A DNA stretch of 64,000 bases from Natronosporangium hydrolyticum (GCF_016925615.1 NZ_CP070499.1:1922001-1986000); one strand, 5' to 3'; positions 1-9,277 are shown, numbered from the stretch's first letter. A program made the numbers and translations. The notes: a model not told the origin generated them from the letters alone.

Positions 1-2
1 AC

Positions 3-1763
3 GAGGTGGGCGGCCTGGACAATATGCCGCAGGCGATCCAGGATCTCGTCAACACACCGATGGGCTCGATCGGTGAGCCACCCCACCGGCTGCCCTCCGG
101 GCTGCTCGATGAGCACGGCAATCTCCATCGGGACCTAGCCGAGTGGGATCTGACCATCGACGGGCTCGCGCAGTATGAGGGCTTCGTCAGCCTGTTGGAG
201 GCCTCGACCGTGGAGGGCGGCGAAAAGTTCACAAGCGAACTCGGTCAGTCGGCGCTGCGGGTCAAGCAGGAGCTGAACACGATCGCGGCCAACATCACGG
301 ATATTCTGGAGACTCCGGACATCTACCTGGTGAATGACGGGGACGCGATCGAACGCGCCTGGGCGGATGCAAGGCTGGCCACTCATGATGATGAGGTCAG
401 TCGGATGCTGTCGGTAGTGGCCCGGAATGAGGACGCATCGGCGAAGCTGCTGCTCGATAACGAGAACGAGACCCGCAGCATACTGCTGGGTATGAACTGG
501 TATGACGACCGGGGCGTGGTGGACATCATCGACGCCGGCACCGGGCGCGACCTCGAAGGCGACGGCGCCGGCATGGAGAAGCAAGCCAAGGCCGCCATGG
601 CGTTGATGAAGGAACTCGGAGGTGACCGAGACTTCTACCTCGACCGCACCACCGACAACATGCAGACCGCTATCGTCGACATGGGCATCCGCTGGATGGA
701 CACATTTGGCCGCAATCTCAGCAACAACATGAACACAGAGGTTGGCCAGTACCTTTACAATCTGGACGACGACCTACGGCTTGGGATCCAGATTAAACAC
801 GACGAGCGGCAGAACTTCCTTCAGTTCATCGCCGGGACCAGTGACGAGGAGTCGATCCGGTTTCGCGCCGCATCGGCACTGTACGCCGAGGACCTGCTCG
901 TGGATGCGCTGCAGCGAGGCAACGCCGTGGACGTGGATCGAGCGCTGGCGGTGGCCGGCCGGCTCGACGGCGCGATCAACGCGGCCGAGTACACCTACGT
1001 CATGGACCAGGTCTCCCACGACCAGGCCGAGAACGAGGCGGCGTGGCAGACCGAGACCCGGCGCAACGCCGGGTACGCATTGGCGGCGGAGATGGCCTGG
1101 GACGGCGCCAGCACCGCCGCCACCCTCAACTCCGGTGGCCTGGCATCGGTGGTGACCGCCGCCGCAAGCCCAGCGGTGTCGTCGTTGATCGAAACGGTCT
1201 TCGATCCTGACGACCGTGGGGACTACCGCGACTACGAGGCCCTGGTCATGAGGCAGGACCGCGACCTCGAGAAGGACCTCGAGCGCAATTATTTCCTCCT
1301 CGCTGCCTATGAGAAGGCCGGCATCGAACCGAATCTGGACCTTCAAACCGGCGGTACCCAGGCGCGCGTCGATCTCCTCTACGACGACGAGGGGAGACTG
1401 CGGCCGCTGAAGGATATCGGCGAGCCGACCGACGAGGGAGTCAAAGTGTCCGCCGAAGAACGGGACGCTTTCGCGGATGCCGAGAACGTTACCCGCCGTG
1501 AGTGGAGTGACCGCAACGGTCAGCAATTTGAGATGAACTCCTACACTGAGGAGCGAGACACGATCGACAGTGGTGCTTGGGAGGTAAACAGTCACGGGGA
1601 GAGCGTCCGGCCGGATCCGCCGCGCAATTCCGGTTGGGGTGACGGCGACACCGCCAGGGGGAGACTCTACGGTGACGACTACCACGACGAGCTGCGCCGG
1701 CAGTCTCCCTTCACCGATCCGGATGAGCTGTATCGGAATGGAATTGTAGAGGCGAACAGGTGA
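3..1763 (+). CDS. Large acidic protein of unknown function, 5' end outside window
   Basis: The frame is open to the left edge and the first possible start (GTG at 6) has no room for a visible ribosome site, so the gene is treated as partial. About 585 residues are visible. They are rich in Asp, Glu and Ala, look largely helical, and show no signal peptide or clear membrane span; one Ala/Ser-rich, weakly hydrophobic stretch lies near residues 366-392. The C-terminal 150 residues are very polar and probably disordered. I recognise no catalytic motif. The stop is immediately upstream of the first lipoprotein gene, so the two are probably co-transcribed. A large actinobacterial secretion-associated (WXG100/ESX-type) protein is one possibility, but that is a guess from size and composition only. 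Confidence 0.7.
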   Translation, partial: EVGGLDNMPQAIQDLVNTPMGSIGEPPHRLPSGLLDEHGNLHRDLAEWDLTIDGLAQYEGFVSLLEASTVEGGEKFTSELGQSALRVKQELNTIAANITDILETPDIYLVNDGDAIERAWADARLATHDDEVSRMLSVVARNEDASAKLLLDNENETRSILLGMNWYDDRGVVDIIDAGTGRDLEGDGAGMEKQAKAAMALMKELGGDRDFYLDRTTDNMQTAIVDMGIRWMDTFGRNLSNNMNTEVGQYLYNLDDDLRLGIQIKHDERQNFLQFIAGTSDEESIRFRAASALYAEDLLVDALQRGNAVDVDRALAVAGRLDGAINAAEYTYVMDQVSHDQAENEAAWQTETRRNAGYALAAEMAWDGASTAATLNSGGLASVVTAAASPAVSSLIETVFDPDDRGDYRDYEALVMRQDRDLEKDLERNYFLLAAYEKAGIEPNLDLQTGGTQARVDLLYDDEGRLRPLKDIGEPTDEGVKVSAEERDAFADAENVTRREWSDRNGQQFEMNSYTEERDTIDSGAWEVNSHGESVRPDPPRNSGWGDGDTARGRLYGDDYHDELRRQSPFTDPDELYRNGIVEANR

Positions 1764-1771
1764 GGTGGGGC

Positions 1772-2965
1772 ATGGGCTGGCAGCATCGGGCAGGGGTTTG
1801 CTTGGTTGCGGCGGCGATGGTGGTGGCGGTGTCGGGGTGTCAGCTCGGCGGGTCGGAGGGGGCGGCTGAGTTGTTTCATCTTCGTGGTGAGATCCGTCCG
1901 GACCATCAGTGGCCGGCTCGTGGGTCGTTGACCGGTGATGCGGAGTTGGTGGCGGAGGTTACTCAGGTGGTGGACCGGTGGCAGACTCCGGATGGTGTTG
2001 GTCGTTATCCCAGGCCGGTTTACAACTCGATCGCCTGGCTCGGTGAGGTCGACGGGCAGGTGTTGGCGGTGGTGGTGTTCGCGCCTGAGGACGACCACAC
2101 CAATCGGTGGGTGCTTGAGGTAACTGGGCAACCTGGCGACCTCGCGGTGACCGAATGGCGTGATTTCCGTACCCGAGTCACCAATATGATCGAGGACACT
2201 GAGGTGCTGCCGATTCGTTCGCCGGGCTTTGGTCCGCGTTATCTGACTTCTGCGAGGATTAACCGGTTGACCGTTGACGGTGTTGAGGTTGCGGTCACTG
2301 ACGGGTTGAGCGAGCCGGTGGAGGTAGGCCGATGCGGGATGGTCGAACTTATGGCCGAGGTCGATGACGATCATTTGATCTACGGTGATCTCGGTATCGG
2401 CGTTGAGGCTCCCGTCTACCCGCTGTTCTACGCCCGCGTCACTCCACCCAGTGGGATCTCCGACGTGGCGCGCCTGCAAGATGTCGACACTTGTGCCGGC
2501 GCGGCAGCAACCGAGTGGCTGGGGTCGTTGCGGGAACTGTTCGCGCCCGACATGCCTGCCGTGATGAGTTGGCGGGACCTGGTGGAGATTAACGCGGGAG
2601 AGTTTCACGGCATGGTTGAGGAGATTCCGGTAGATGGCTCTGGACAGGATCAGCGGGCGATTGTGATCATGTGGCGGCCCGAATCGGGCCCGCCGGTGCT
2701 GTCCACCGCCGAGCGGGACTGGCTGCGTCCTGAGTCTCTGACGTTCGCCTTTCACACCGATGAAGGCCCGCTCGCGGTTCTGATGTATCCTAGCGGGGTA
2801 AACGTCACGCCGGAGCGGGAGTTTCGGGACGTCGAAGTGTCGGCGGAGGCCACGCTGCTGGCTGCCGAGCCGCACGTCATCGTGGTGGCGCTACCCGATC
2901 ACGAGATCGAGATCTCCTACACCCGTGACGGTGAACGAGAGCAGGTCGCTGTTGAAGCTCCGTGA
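1772..2965 (+). CDS. Tandem-array lipoprotein, copy 1
   Basis: A 397-residue predicted lipoprotein. Residues 1-23 form a signal peptide ending in the lipobox VSGC, with Cys23 as the lipidation site. The mature part begins with the family signature ELFHLRGE and WPARGSLTGD, contains a conserved DTCA segment, and ends with the block RAIVIMWRPESG, TPEREFRDVEV and HVIVVALPDHEIEISY. The ATG at 1772 is preferred over the upstream GTG at 1760: GAGG lies 6 nt before it and it aligns with the M-S-W start of the paralogs. The start is 8 nt after the stop of the upstream gene. The function is unknown; it should be anchored on the outer face of the membrane. It is closest to the copies at 7952 and 9278. 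Confidence 0.85.
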   Translation: MGWQHRAGVCLVAAAMVVAVSGCQLGGSEGAAELFHLRGEIRPDHQWPARGSLTGDAELVAEVTQVVDRWQTPDGVGRYPRPVYNSIAWLGEVDGQVLAVVVFAPEDDHTNRWVLEVTGQPGDLAVTEWRDFRTRVTNMIEDTEVLPIRSPGFGPRYLTSARINRLTVDGVEVAVTDGLSEPVEVGRCGMVELMAEVDDDHLIYGDLGIGVEAPVYPLFYARVTPPSGISDVARLQDVDTCAGAAATEWLGSLRELFAPDMPAVMSWRDLVEINAGEFHGMVEEIPVDGSGQDQRAIVIMWRPESGPPVLSTAERDWLRPESLTFAFHTDEGPLAVLMYPSGVNVTPEREFRDVEVSAEATLLAAEPHVIVVALPDHEIEISYTRDGEREQVAVEAP

Positions 2966-3021
2966 TGCAGTCCATCGCGATTGTCAGATTGCGATTGTGC
3001 TTGTTCGGGTCGTCTAGCCTA
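2966..3021 (+). repeat. 72-bp conserved spacer, copy 1 (split by IS630 element)
   Basis: This is the left 56 bp of a spacer that recurs intact at 6682-6753, 9206-9277, 10472-10543 and 11747-11818. The last 16 bp lie beyond the insertion sequence, at 4217-4232. It contains three GATTG motifs in a row and the block CTTGTTCGGGTCGTC. It separates lipoprotein genes and ends at the next ATG. It probably carries a promoter or regulator site, but no good -35/-10 pair is evident, and there is no clear Shine-Dalgarno before the ATG. Confidence 0.8.
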
Positions 3022-4214
3022 GTGTCTCGTGATCCTGTTAGCGTTATCTTGATGTGTCGTTGACTCGGTTGTGATGTGGGTGGTCGATGCTGGTGGGGTG
3101 GGGTTGACGCAGGAACAGACAGCTGAGCTTCGGGCTGTGATCAACAGCCGGGACGTGTCCGGAGCGGTCGCGACCCGGGCTCGGATCGTGTTGTGGATGG
3201 CCGAGGGAAGAAGGCGCAAGGACGTGGCGGCGTTGGCTGGCGTGTCGTTGCCTACTGTGGATCGCTGGGTGGGTCGGTACGAGGCCGAAGGGCTGGCGGG
3301 TCTGGAGGATCAGAAGCGGGGCGGACCCAGGGATCAGGTTCCGGCCCGGGTGCGTGCCCGGATCCTGGCGCTGAGCCGTACCAGTCCGCCGCCCGAAACC
3401 GGGCTGTCGCACTGGTCGAGTCGTCAGATGGCCGGCTACATCAGGCAGACTGAGGGTGTGCCGGTGTCCTGGCACTACGTGGCCCGGCTGTGGCGTGAGC
3501 ATGACCTCAAGCCGCACCTGCAGGGCACGTTCAAGCTGTCGAAGGATCCACGGTTCACCGAGAAGGTCGCCGACGTGGTCGGGCTGTATCTGGACCCGCC
3601 GGCCGGAGCGGTCGTCTTGTCGATCGATGAGAAGACGCAGGTCCAGGCGCTCGACCGTACCCAGCCGATGCTGCCGATCGATTTCGGGCTGACCGAGAAA
3701 CGCACTCACGACTACGTCCGGCACGGCACCACGAACCTGTTCGCCGCACTCGATGTCGGCACGGGGCAGGTGACCGCCGGCTGCTACCCGCGCCGCACCG
3801 GCGAGGCGTTTCTGGCGTTCCTGCGCAAGGCGGTCAAGCCGCACGCTGGCAAGCAGATCCACGTCGTGCTGGACAACCTGTCCACCCACACCACCCCCGA
3901 GGTGAAGGCATGGCTGGAGCGCAACCCGAACGTCACCCTGCACTTCACCCCGGTCGGGTCGAGTTGGATCAACCAGATCGAGGCCTGGTTCGGGCTCATC
4001 ACCAGGCAGGCCATCCGGCGGGGCACGTTCGCCTCGGTCAACGCTCTGATCGCCCGTATCCGTGCCTACGTCGAGCACTGGAACACCGACGCCAAGCCGT
4101 TCGTATGGACCGCCACCGCCGGCCAGATCCTCGCCAAGGTCCGCTGGGCCGAGTCCAACGTCAAGCAACTCGTAGCGAACAACTCAAAGTAACGCAAACA
4201 GAGTTACGGAACAC
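3022..4214 (+). mobile_element. IS630-family insertion sequence, 1193 bp
   Basis: The ends are 25-bp imperfect inverted repeats at 3022-3046 and 4190-4214, matching at 19 of 25 positions. They are flanked by TA at 3020-3021 and 4215-4216, the TA duplication expected for IS630. The empty site is visible in the same window: the homologous spacer at 6682-6753 has one TA at the matching position. Removing the element plus one TA restores a spacer of exactly 72 bp. The single transposase gene fills the element and its stop codon lies inside the right inverted repeat. The element looks complete and recently inserted. Confidence 0.93.
3071..4192 (+). CDS. IS630-family transposase
   Basis: A 373-residue DDE transposase. 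The N-terminus has a helix-turn-helix region (RRKDVAALAGVSLPTVDRW). The catalytic triad is visible as Asp186 (LSIDEKT), Asp268 (VVLDNLSTH) and Glu304 (NQIEAWFG), with 35 residues between the second Asp and the Glu, as in the IS630/Tc1 group. Start choice is between GTG 3071 and ATG 3074, two adjacent codons. It is intact, with no frameshift or internal stop, so the element may be active. It catalyses cut-and-paste movement into TA dinucleotides. Confidence 0.95.
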   Translation: MMWVVDAGGVGLTQEQTAELRAVINSRDVSGAVATRARIVLWMAEGRRRKDVAALAGVSLPTVDRWVGRYEAEGLAGLEDQKRGGPRDQVPARVRARILALSRTSPPPETGLSHWSSRQMAGYIRQTEGVPVSWHYVARLWREHDLKPHLQGTFKLSKDPRFTEKVADVVGLYLDPPAGAVVLSIDEKTQVQALDRTQPMLPIDFGLTEKRTHDYVRHGTTNLFAALDVGTGQVTAGCYPRRTGEAFLAFLRKAVKPHAGKQIHVVLDNLSTHTTPEVKAWLERNPNVTLHFTPVGSSWINQIEAWFGLITRQAIRRGTFASVNALIARIRAYVEHWNTDAKPFVWTATAGQILAKVRWAESNVKQLVANNSK

Positions 4215-4232
4215 TAGCGATGGTTGTGTGAC

Positions 4233-5441
4233 ATGAGCTGGCTACGGCAGAGCTTGGTCTGTGCGGTGGCGGCGGCCCTGGTGCTGGCGGTGTCGGGGTG
4301 TCAGCTTAGTCAGCCGGCAGAGTCGGCAGGCGAGGCAGAGCTGTTCCACCTGCGTGGGGAGGTCCGCCCGGATGAGCAGTGGCCGGCCCGCGGGTCACTG
4401 ACCGGGGACCAGGACCTGGTTGATGAGGTCACCGAGGTAGCTGACGCCTGGCAGACCCCCGATGGGGTTCCTCGTCACCCCAGCCCGGTCTTCAGTTCGA
4501 TTGTGTGGCTGGGTGAGGTGGCTGGCCAGGTGTTGGGTGTGGTTGCGTTTGCCCCTGCGGATGAGTACAGCGATACCTGGATCGTGGAGATCACCGGAGA
4601 GCCGGGGGACCTGGAAGTCACCGAGGCCAGGAACTTTCGGGCTGGGGTGACCAACTTCATCGAAGACACCGAGGTGTTGCCGATCCGGTCTGCTGGAGTG
4701 GGCCCTCGCTATCTCGTGTCAGCATTCGTTGACGAGGTTTACGTCGATGGTGTGACTGTGGCTGTCGATGATGGGCTTACGGAGCCGGTGCGGGTGCCCG
4801 AGTGCGAACTTGTAGAGGTAGTGCTCGACATCCGCCAGGGCAGACTGATCGCTTATGGTGACTGGGGAGCCGCGGTCCCCTACCCGGTTTACCCACTGTT
4901 CTTCGCCCGAGGAGCAGAGCCTCCAGAAGTCTCCGACGTTGCGAAGATACAGGGCATGGACACCTGCATCGAGGCGAAGCCAGGTGGTTGGCTAGCCGCT
5001 GCCCGGGAGGTGCTGGCCCCGGAGACACCAGCGGTGATCGGCTGGGGAGAACTTGCGAGGATCGACAGCGGTCCACTGGCGGGCGCGGTGGACGACATCG
5101 GGATCCTCGGGTCGGGCAATCGCGACCAGGCCGTCGTGGTGATGTGGCGGCCGGAGTCCGGCGGGGCGCCCGCGTTCTCCAGCGCACATCTGGAGCCGTC
5201 GCCGATTAGCAACCCGATGGTGTTCAGCCTGAGCACACCGGAAGGGCCACTCGGGGTCGTGACCTACGTGCGGGGAAGCATAACGCCTGAGCGCGAGTTC
5301 TCGGATATTGGCGTTCCAAACGAAGCCGGCCTGCTGGTTGCGGAACCAGGAGTGATTGTCGTGGCGCTGCCCGACCACGAGATCGAGATCTCGTATACCC
5401 GTAACGGCGAACGAGAGCAGGTCAGGGTTGAAGCTCCGTGA
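4233..5441 (+). CDS. Tandem-array lipoprotein, copy 2 (type A)
   Basis: A 402-residue predicted lipoprotein with signal peptide and lipobox VSGC (Cys23). The type A subfamily is recognised by EVADAWQTPDG and VFSSIVWLGEVAGQVLG. The first roughly 200 codons are almost identical to copy 4 at 6754; the middle diverges, and the last 40 residues are again identical. This mosaic points to gene conversion. The ATG at 4233 is chosen over GTG 4224 because all paralogs start M-S-W. The IS630 element lies only 16 bp upstream, so the original promoter may be cut off from this gene. The end overlaps the next lipoprotein gene. The function is unknown. Confidence 0.85.
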   Translation: MSWLRQSLVCAVAAALVLAVSGCQLSQPAESAGEAELFHLRGEVRPDEQWPARGSLTGDQDLVDEVTEVADAWQTPDGVPRHPSPVFSSIVWLGEVAGQVLGVVAFAPADEYSDTWIVEITGEPGDLEVTEARNFRAGVTNFIEDTEVLPIRSAGVGPRYLVSAFVDEVYVDGVTVAVDDGLTEPVRVPECELVEVVLDIRQGRLIAYGDWGAAVPYPVYPLFFARGAEPPEVSDVAKIQGMDTCIEAKPGGWLAAAREVLAPETPAVIGWGELARIDSGPLAGAVDDIGILGSGNRDQAVVVMWRPESGGAPAFSSAHLEPSPISNPMVFSLSTPEGPLGVVTYVRGSITPEREFSDIGVPNEAGLLVAEPGVIVVALPDHEIEISYTRNGEREQVRVEAP

Positions 5442-6681
5442 TGTGGTCCCGGGCAATCCTCAGGTTGCGCTGGTTCGTGCACTCACGAACGGGACGCCAT
5501 GGGTCTGCGCGGTATTGGCGGTGATGGTGGTGGCGGTGTCTGGGTGTCAGCCCAGTCAGCCGGCGGAGTCGGCAGGTGAGGCAGAGCTGTTCCACCTGCG
5601 CGGGGAGATCCGTCCGGACCACCAGTGGCCGGCTCGCGGATCGCTGACCGACGACGGCGACCTGGTCGCTGAGGTCACCCAGGTGGCGGATGAGTGGCAG
5701 ACTCCGGATGGGGTCGGTCGTTACCCTAGCCCGGTTTACAACTCGATTGCTTGGCTCGGTGAGGTCGATGGTCAGGTGTTGGGGGTGGTGGTGTTCGCGC
5801 CAGCGGATGACCACACCAACCGGTGGGTGCTTGAGATCACTGGGCAACCTGGAGATCTCAGGGTGACCGAGTGGCGCGACTTTCGCACCCGGGTCACCAA
5901 TATGATCGAGGACTCCGAGGTGCTACCGATCCGATCGCCAGGCATTGGGCCGCGCTATCTGACCTCCGCGAGGATCAACCGACTCACCGCCGACGGCGTA
6001 GAACTTGTGGTCACCGACGGGTTGAGTGAGCCGGTGGAGGTAGACCGGTGCGGAACGGTCGAACTCGTCGCAGAAGTCGACAACCGGGATCTCGTGTACG
6101 GCGACCTCGGCACCGACGTCGAAGCCCCCCGCTACCCGCTGTTTTATGCGCAAGGCGTCCCTGCCAGCGGCGTCTCCGATGTGGCACGGCTACAAGGCAT
6201 CGACACCTGCGCCGGCGCGGCCGAGGGCGAGTGGCTGGGGTCGGCACGGGAGCTGTTCGCGCCCGACATTCCGGCCGCGATGAGCTGGGGAGAGTTGGCG
6301 GAGATCGGCGCAGGGGAATTCCGCGGCACGGTTGAGGAGTTTGCTGTCTATGGTTCCGGGCGGGATCAACGGGCGATCGTGATCATGTGGCGGCCCGAAT
6401 CCGGTCCGCCGGTCCTGTCCACCGCCGAGCAGGACTGGCTACGCCCCGAATCGCTCATGTTCGCCTTTCACGCTGACGAAGGCCCACTCGCGGTCCTAAT
6501 GTATCCCAGCGGGGTAAGCATCACCCCGGAGCGGGAGTTTCGGGACGTCGAAGTGCCGGCGGAGGCCACGCTGCTGGCCGCCGAGCCCGACGTCATCGTG
6601 GTGGCACTACCCGACCACGAGGTTGAGGTCTCGTACACCCGTGACGGTGAACGAGAGCAGGTCGGTGTTGAAGCTCCGTGA
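5428..6681 (+). CDS. Tandem-array lipoprotein, copy 3 (type B)
   Basis: About 417 residues, ending in the same C-terminal block as the other copies. The start is uncertain. The frame extends into the upstream gene, but a lipoprotein signal peptide (VCAVLAVMVVAVSGC) fixes the region. A TTG at 5428 gives the N-terminus MKLRD, with two positive charges, and is also present in the sister gene at 7952; GTG 5443 is the alternative. With TTG the gene overlaps copy 2 by 14 nt, which suggests translational coupling of a type A/type B pair. The mature protein carries ELFHLRGEIRPDHQWPARG and the usual C-terminal motifs. The function is unknown. Confidence 0.8.
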   Translation: MKLRDVVPGNPQVALVRALTNGTPWVCAVLAVMVVAVSGCQPSQPAESAGEAELFHLRGEIRPDHQWPARGSLTDDGDLVAEVTQVADEWQTPDGVGRYPSPVYNSIAWLGEVDGQVLGVVVFAPADDHTNRWVLEITGQPGDLRVTEWRDFRTRVTNMIEDSEVLPIRSPGIGPRYLTSARINRLTADGVELVVTDGLSEPVEVDRCGTVELVAEVDNRDLVYGDLGTDVEAPRYPLFYAQGVPASGVSDVARLQGIDTCAGAAEGEWLGSARELFAPDIPAAMSWGELAEIGAGEFRGTVEEFAVYGSGRDQRAIVIMWRPESGPPVLSTAEQDWLRPESLMFAFHADEGPLAVLMYPSGVSITPEREFRDVEVPAEATLLAAEPDVIVVALPDHEVEVSYTRDGEREQVGVEAP

Positions 6682-6753
6682 TGCAGTCCAGGGAGATTGT
6701 CAGATTGCGATTGTGCTTGTTCGGGTCGTCTCGCCTAGCGATGGTTTTGTGAC
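6682..6753 (+). repeat. 72-bp conserved spacer, copy 2 (uninterrupted)
   Basis: This intact copy has TCGCCTAGCGATGG near its end and serves as the empty-site reference for the IS630 insertion at 3020. Copies 3-5 have TCGTCGAGTGATGG at this place and lack the TA target. Confidence 0.85.
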
Positions 6754-7965
6754 ATGAGCTGGCTGCGGCAGACCGTCGTCTGCGCGGTGGCGGCGGCCCT
6801 GGTTCTGACGGTGTCGGGGTGTCAGCTTAGTCAGCCGGCAGAGTCGGCAGGCGAGGCAGAGCTGTTCCACCTGCGTGGGGAGGTCCGCCCGGATGAGCAG
6901 TGGCCGGCCCGCGGGTCACTGACCGGGGACCAGGACCTGGTTGATGAGGTCACCGAGGTGGCTGACGCCTGGCAGACTCCGGATGGGGTTCCTCGTCACC
7001 CCAGCCCGGTCTTCAGTTCGATTGTGTGGCTGGGTGAGGTGGCTGGCCAGGTGTTGGGTGTGGTTGCGTTTGCCCCTGCGGATGAGTACAGCGATACCTG
7101 GATCGTGGAGATCACCGGAGCGCCGGGGGACCTAGAAGTCACCGAGGCCCGGAACTTTCGGGCTGGGGTGACCAACTTCATCGAAGACACCGAGGTGTTG
7201 CCGATCCGGTCTGCTGGAGTGGGCCCTCGCTATCTCGTGTCAGCATTCGTTGACGAGGTTTACGTCGATGGTGTGACGGCGGCTGTCGATGATGGGCTTA
7301 CGGAGCCGGTGCGGGTGCCCGACTGCGAACTCGTCGAGGTAGTGCTCGACATCCGCGGCAGCAGACCCATCGCCTATGGAGACTGGGGAGCCGCCGTCCC
7401 ATCCCCGATCTATCCGCTGTTCTTCGCCCGAGGAGCAGAAGGCCCGGAAATCACCGATGTGGCAAGGGTGCAAGGATTCGATACCTGCGCCGAGGCTGAG
7501 TCGGGCGGTTGGCTAACCGTGGCACGCGAGGTACTGGCTCCAGAGACTCCCGCGGTGGTGGGTTGGCGGGAGGTGGCAAGAATCGATAGCGGGCTGCTCG
7601 GGGGAACGTTGGCCGCCCTTAGGCTTATCGCCTCTGGTAACCGGGAGCGTGCGATCGTGGTGATGTGGCGGCCAGAGTCGGGTGACGCGCCCGCGTTCTC
7701 CACGGCGCAGCTCACTCCCTCCTCCGTCGACAATCCAATGATTTTCACCATTGACGCGCCGGAGGGGAGGCTCGGTGTAGTGACGTATCAAACCGGGGTG
7801 AGTGTCACACCCGAGCGGGAGTTCACCGAGGTGGACATCCCGACCGAAGCCGACCTGCTGGTTGCGGAACCAGGAGTGATTGTCGTGGCGCTGCCCGACC
7901 ACGAGATCGAGATCTCGTATACCCGTAACGGCGAACGAGAGCAGGTCAGGGTTGAAGCTCCGTAA
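6754..7965 (+). CDS. Tandem-array lipoprotein, copy 4 (type A)
   Basis: A 403-residue predicted lipoprotein, signal peptide ending VSGC (Cys23). It is nearly identical to copy 2 up to about residue 195, then differs through the centre (for example TLAALRLIASGNRERAIVVMWRPESGD), and becomes identical again in the last 40 residues. The ATG at 6754 directly follows the 72-bp spacer. It overlaps copy 5 by 14 nt, repeating the type A/type B arrangement seen upstream, so the pair was probably duplicated as a unit. The function is unknown. Confidence 0.87.
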   Translation: MSWLRQTVVCAVAAALVLTVSGCQLSQPAESAGEAELFHLRGEVRPDEQWPARGSLTGDQDLVDEVTEVADAWQTPDGVPRHPSPVFSSIVWLGEVAGQVLGVVAFAPADEYSDTWIVEITGAPGDLEVTEARNFRAGVTNFIEDTEVLPIRSAGVGPRYLVSAFVDEVYVDGVTAAVDDGLTEPVRVPDCELVEVVLDIRGSRPIAYGDWGAAVPSPIYPLFFARGAEGPEITDVARVQGFDTCAEAESGGWLTVAREVLAPETPAVVGWREVARIDSGLLGGTLAALRLIASGNRERAIVVMWRPESGDAPAFSTAQLTPSSVDNPMIFTIDAPEGRLGVVTYQTGVSVTPEREFTEVDIPTEADLLVAEPGVIVVALPDHEIEISYTRNGEREQVRVEAP

Positions 7966-9205
7966 CGCGGTCCCGGGCAATCCTCAGGTTGCGCTGGTTC
8001 GCGCACTCACGAACGGGACGCCATGGGTCTGCGCGGTACTGGCGGTGATGGTGGTGGCGGTGTCGGGGTGTCAGCCCAGCCAGCCGGCGGAGTCGGCAGG
8101 CGAGGCAGAGCTGTTCCACCTGCGCGGGGAGATCCGTCCGGACCATCAGTGGCCGGCTCGCGGGTCGCTGACCGGTGACGCGGAGTTGGTGGCGGAGGTC
8201 ACCCAGGTGGTGGACCAGTGGCAGACTCCCGAGGGGGTCGGTCGTTACCCTAGCCCGGTTTACAGTTCGATTGCTTGGCTCGGTGAGGTCGATGGTCAGG
8301 TGTTGGGGGTGGTGGTGTTCGCGCCTGCGGATGACCGTACCGATCGGTGGGTGCTTGAGGTAACTGGGCAACCTGGTGATCTCGTGGTGACCGAATGGCG
8401 TGATTTTGGCACCCGGGTTACGAATATGATTGAGGATGCTGAAGTGCTGCCGATTCGTTCGCCGGGCTTTGGTCCGCGTTATCTGACTTCTGCGAGGATT
8501 AACCGGTTGACCGTTGACGGTGTTGAGGTTGCGGTTGCCGAGGGGTTGAGTGAGCCGGTGGAGGTTGGCCGGTGTGGGATGGTCGAACTTGTGGCTGAGG
8601 TCGACGGCGGCCATCTGGTCTATGGTGATCTCGGCGCCGGTGTTGAGGCTCCTTTTTACCCGCTCTTCTTCGCCCAAGTCATCCCACCTAGCGGTGTTTC
8701 CGACGTGGCGCGTCTGCAAGATGTCGACACTTGTGCCGGTGCGGCCGAGACCGGATGGCTGGGGTCGGTACGGGAGCTGTTCGCGCCCGACATGCTAGCC
8801 GCGATGAGTTGGGGAGAGTTGGCGGAGATCGGCGCAGGGGAATTCCGCGGTACGGTTGAGGATATTGCTCTCTATGGCTCTGGGCAGGATCAGCGGGCGA
8901 TCGTGATCATGTGGCGGCCTGAATCGGGTCCGCCGGTGCTGTCCACTGCCGAGCAGGACTGGCTGCGTCCTGAGTCTTTGACATTCGGCTTTCACACCGA
9001 TGAAGGCCCGATCGGGGTTCTGATGTATCCCAGCGGTGTAAATGTCACGCTGGAGCGGGAGTTTCGTGACGTCGAAGTGTCGGCGGAGGCCATGCTGCTG
9101 GCCGCCGAGCCGCACGTCATCGTGGTGGCGCTACCCGATCACGAGATCGAGGTCTCGTACACCCGTGACGGTGAGCGGGAGCAGGTCGGTGTTGAAGCTC
9201 CGTGA
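7952..9205 (+). CDS. Tandem-array lipoprotein, copy 5 (type B)
   Basis: About 417 residues. The start is inferred as TTG at 7952 (MKLRNAVPG), equivalent to the TTG at 5428. The alternative GTG used by copy 3 is lost here (GCG), which favours the TTG for both. Lipoprotein signal VCAVLAVMVVAVSGC. The DNA of the middle section is close to copy 1, with long identical stretches such as the segment coding for SARINRLTVDGVEVAV, again suggesting exchange between copies. Translation is probably coupled to copy 4. The function is unknown. Confidence 0.8.
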   Translation: MKLRNAVPGNPQVALVRALTNGTPWVCAVLAVMVVAVSGCQPSQPAESAGEAELFHLRGEIRPDHQWPARGSLTGDAELVAEVTQVVDQWQTPEGVGRYPSPVYSSIAWLGEVDGQVLGVVVFAPADDRTDRWVLEVTGQPGDLVVTEWRDFGTRVTNMIEDAEVLPIRSPGFGPRYLTSARINRLTVDGVEVAVAEGLSEPVEVGRCGMVELVAEVDGGHLVYGDLGAGVEAPFYPLFFAQVIPPSGVSDVARLQDVDTCAGAAETGWLGSVRELFAPDMLAAMSWGELAEIGAGEFRGTVEDIALYGSGQDQRAIVIMWRPESGPPVLSTAEQDWLRPESLTFGFHTDEGPIGVLMYPSGVNVTLEREFRDVEVSAEAMLLAAEPHVIVVALPDHEIEVSYTRDGEREQVGVEAP

Positions 9206-9277
9206 TGCAGTCCAGGGCGATTGTCAGATTGCGATTGTGCTTGTTCGGGTCGTCTCGTCGAGTGATGGTTGTGTGAC
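9206..9277 (+). repeat. 72-bp conserved spacer, copy 3
   Basis: Nearly identical to the spacers at 10472-10543 and 11747-11818. It lies between the stop of copy 5 and the ATG of copy 6. Confidence 0.85.

Noticed and set aside
774-1685. 303-codon minus-strand frame opposite the first gene
   Set aside because: No ribosome site or recognisable motif; the plus-strand frame has better codon usage and couples to the lipoprotein array.
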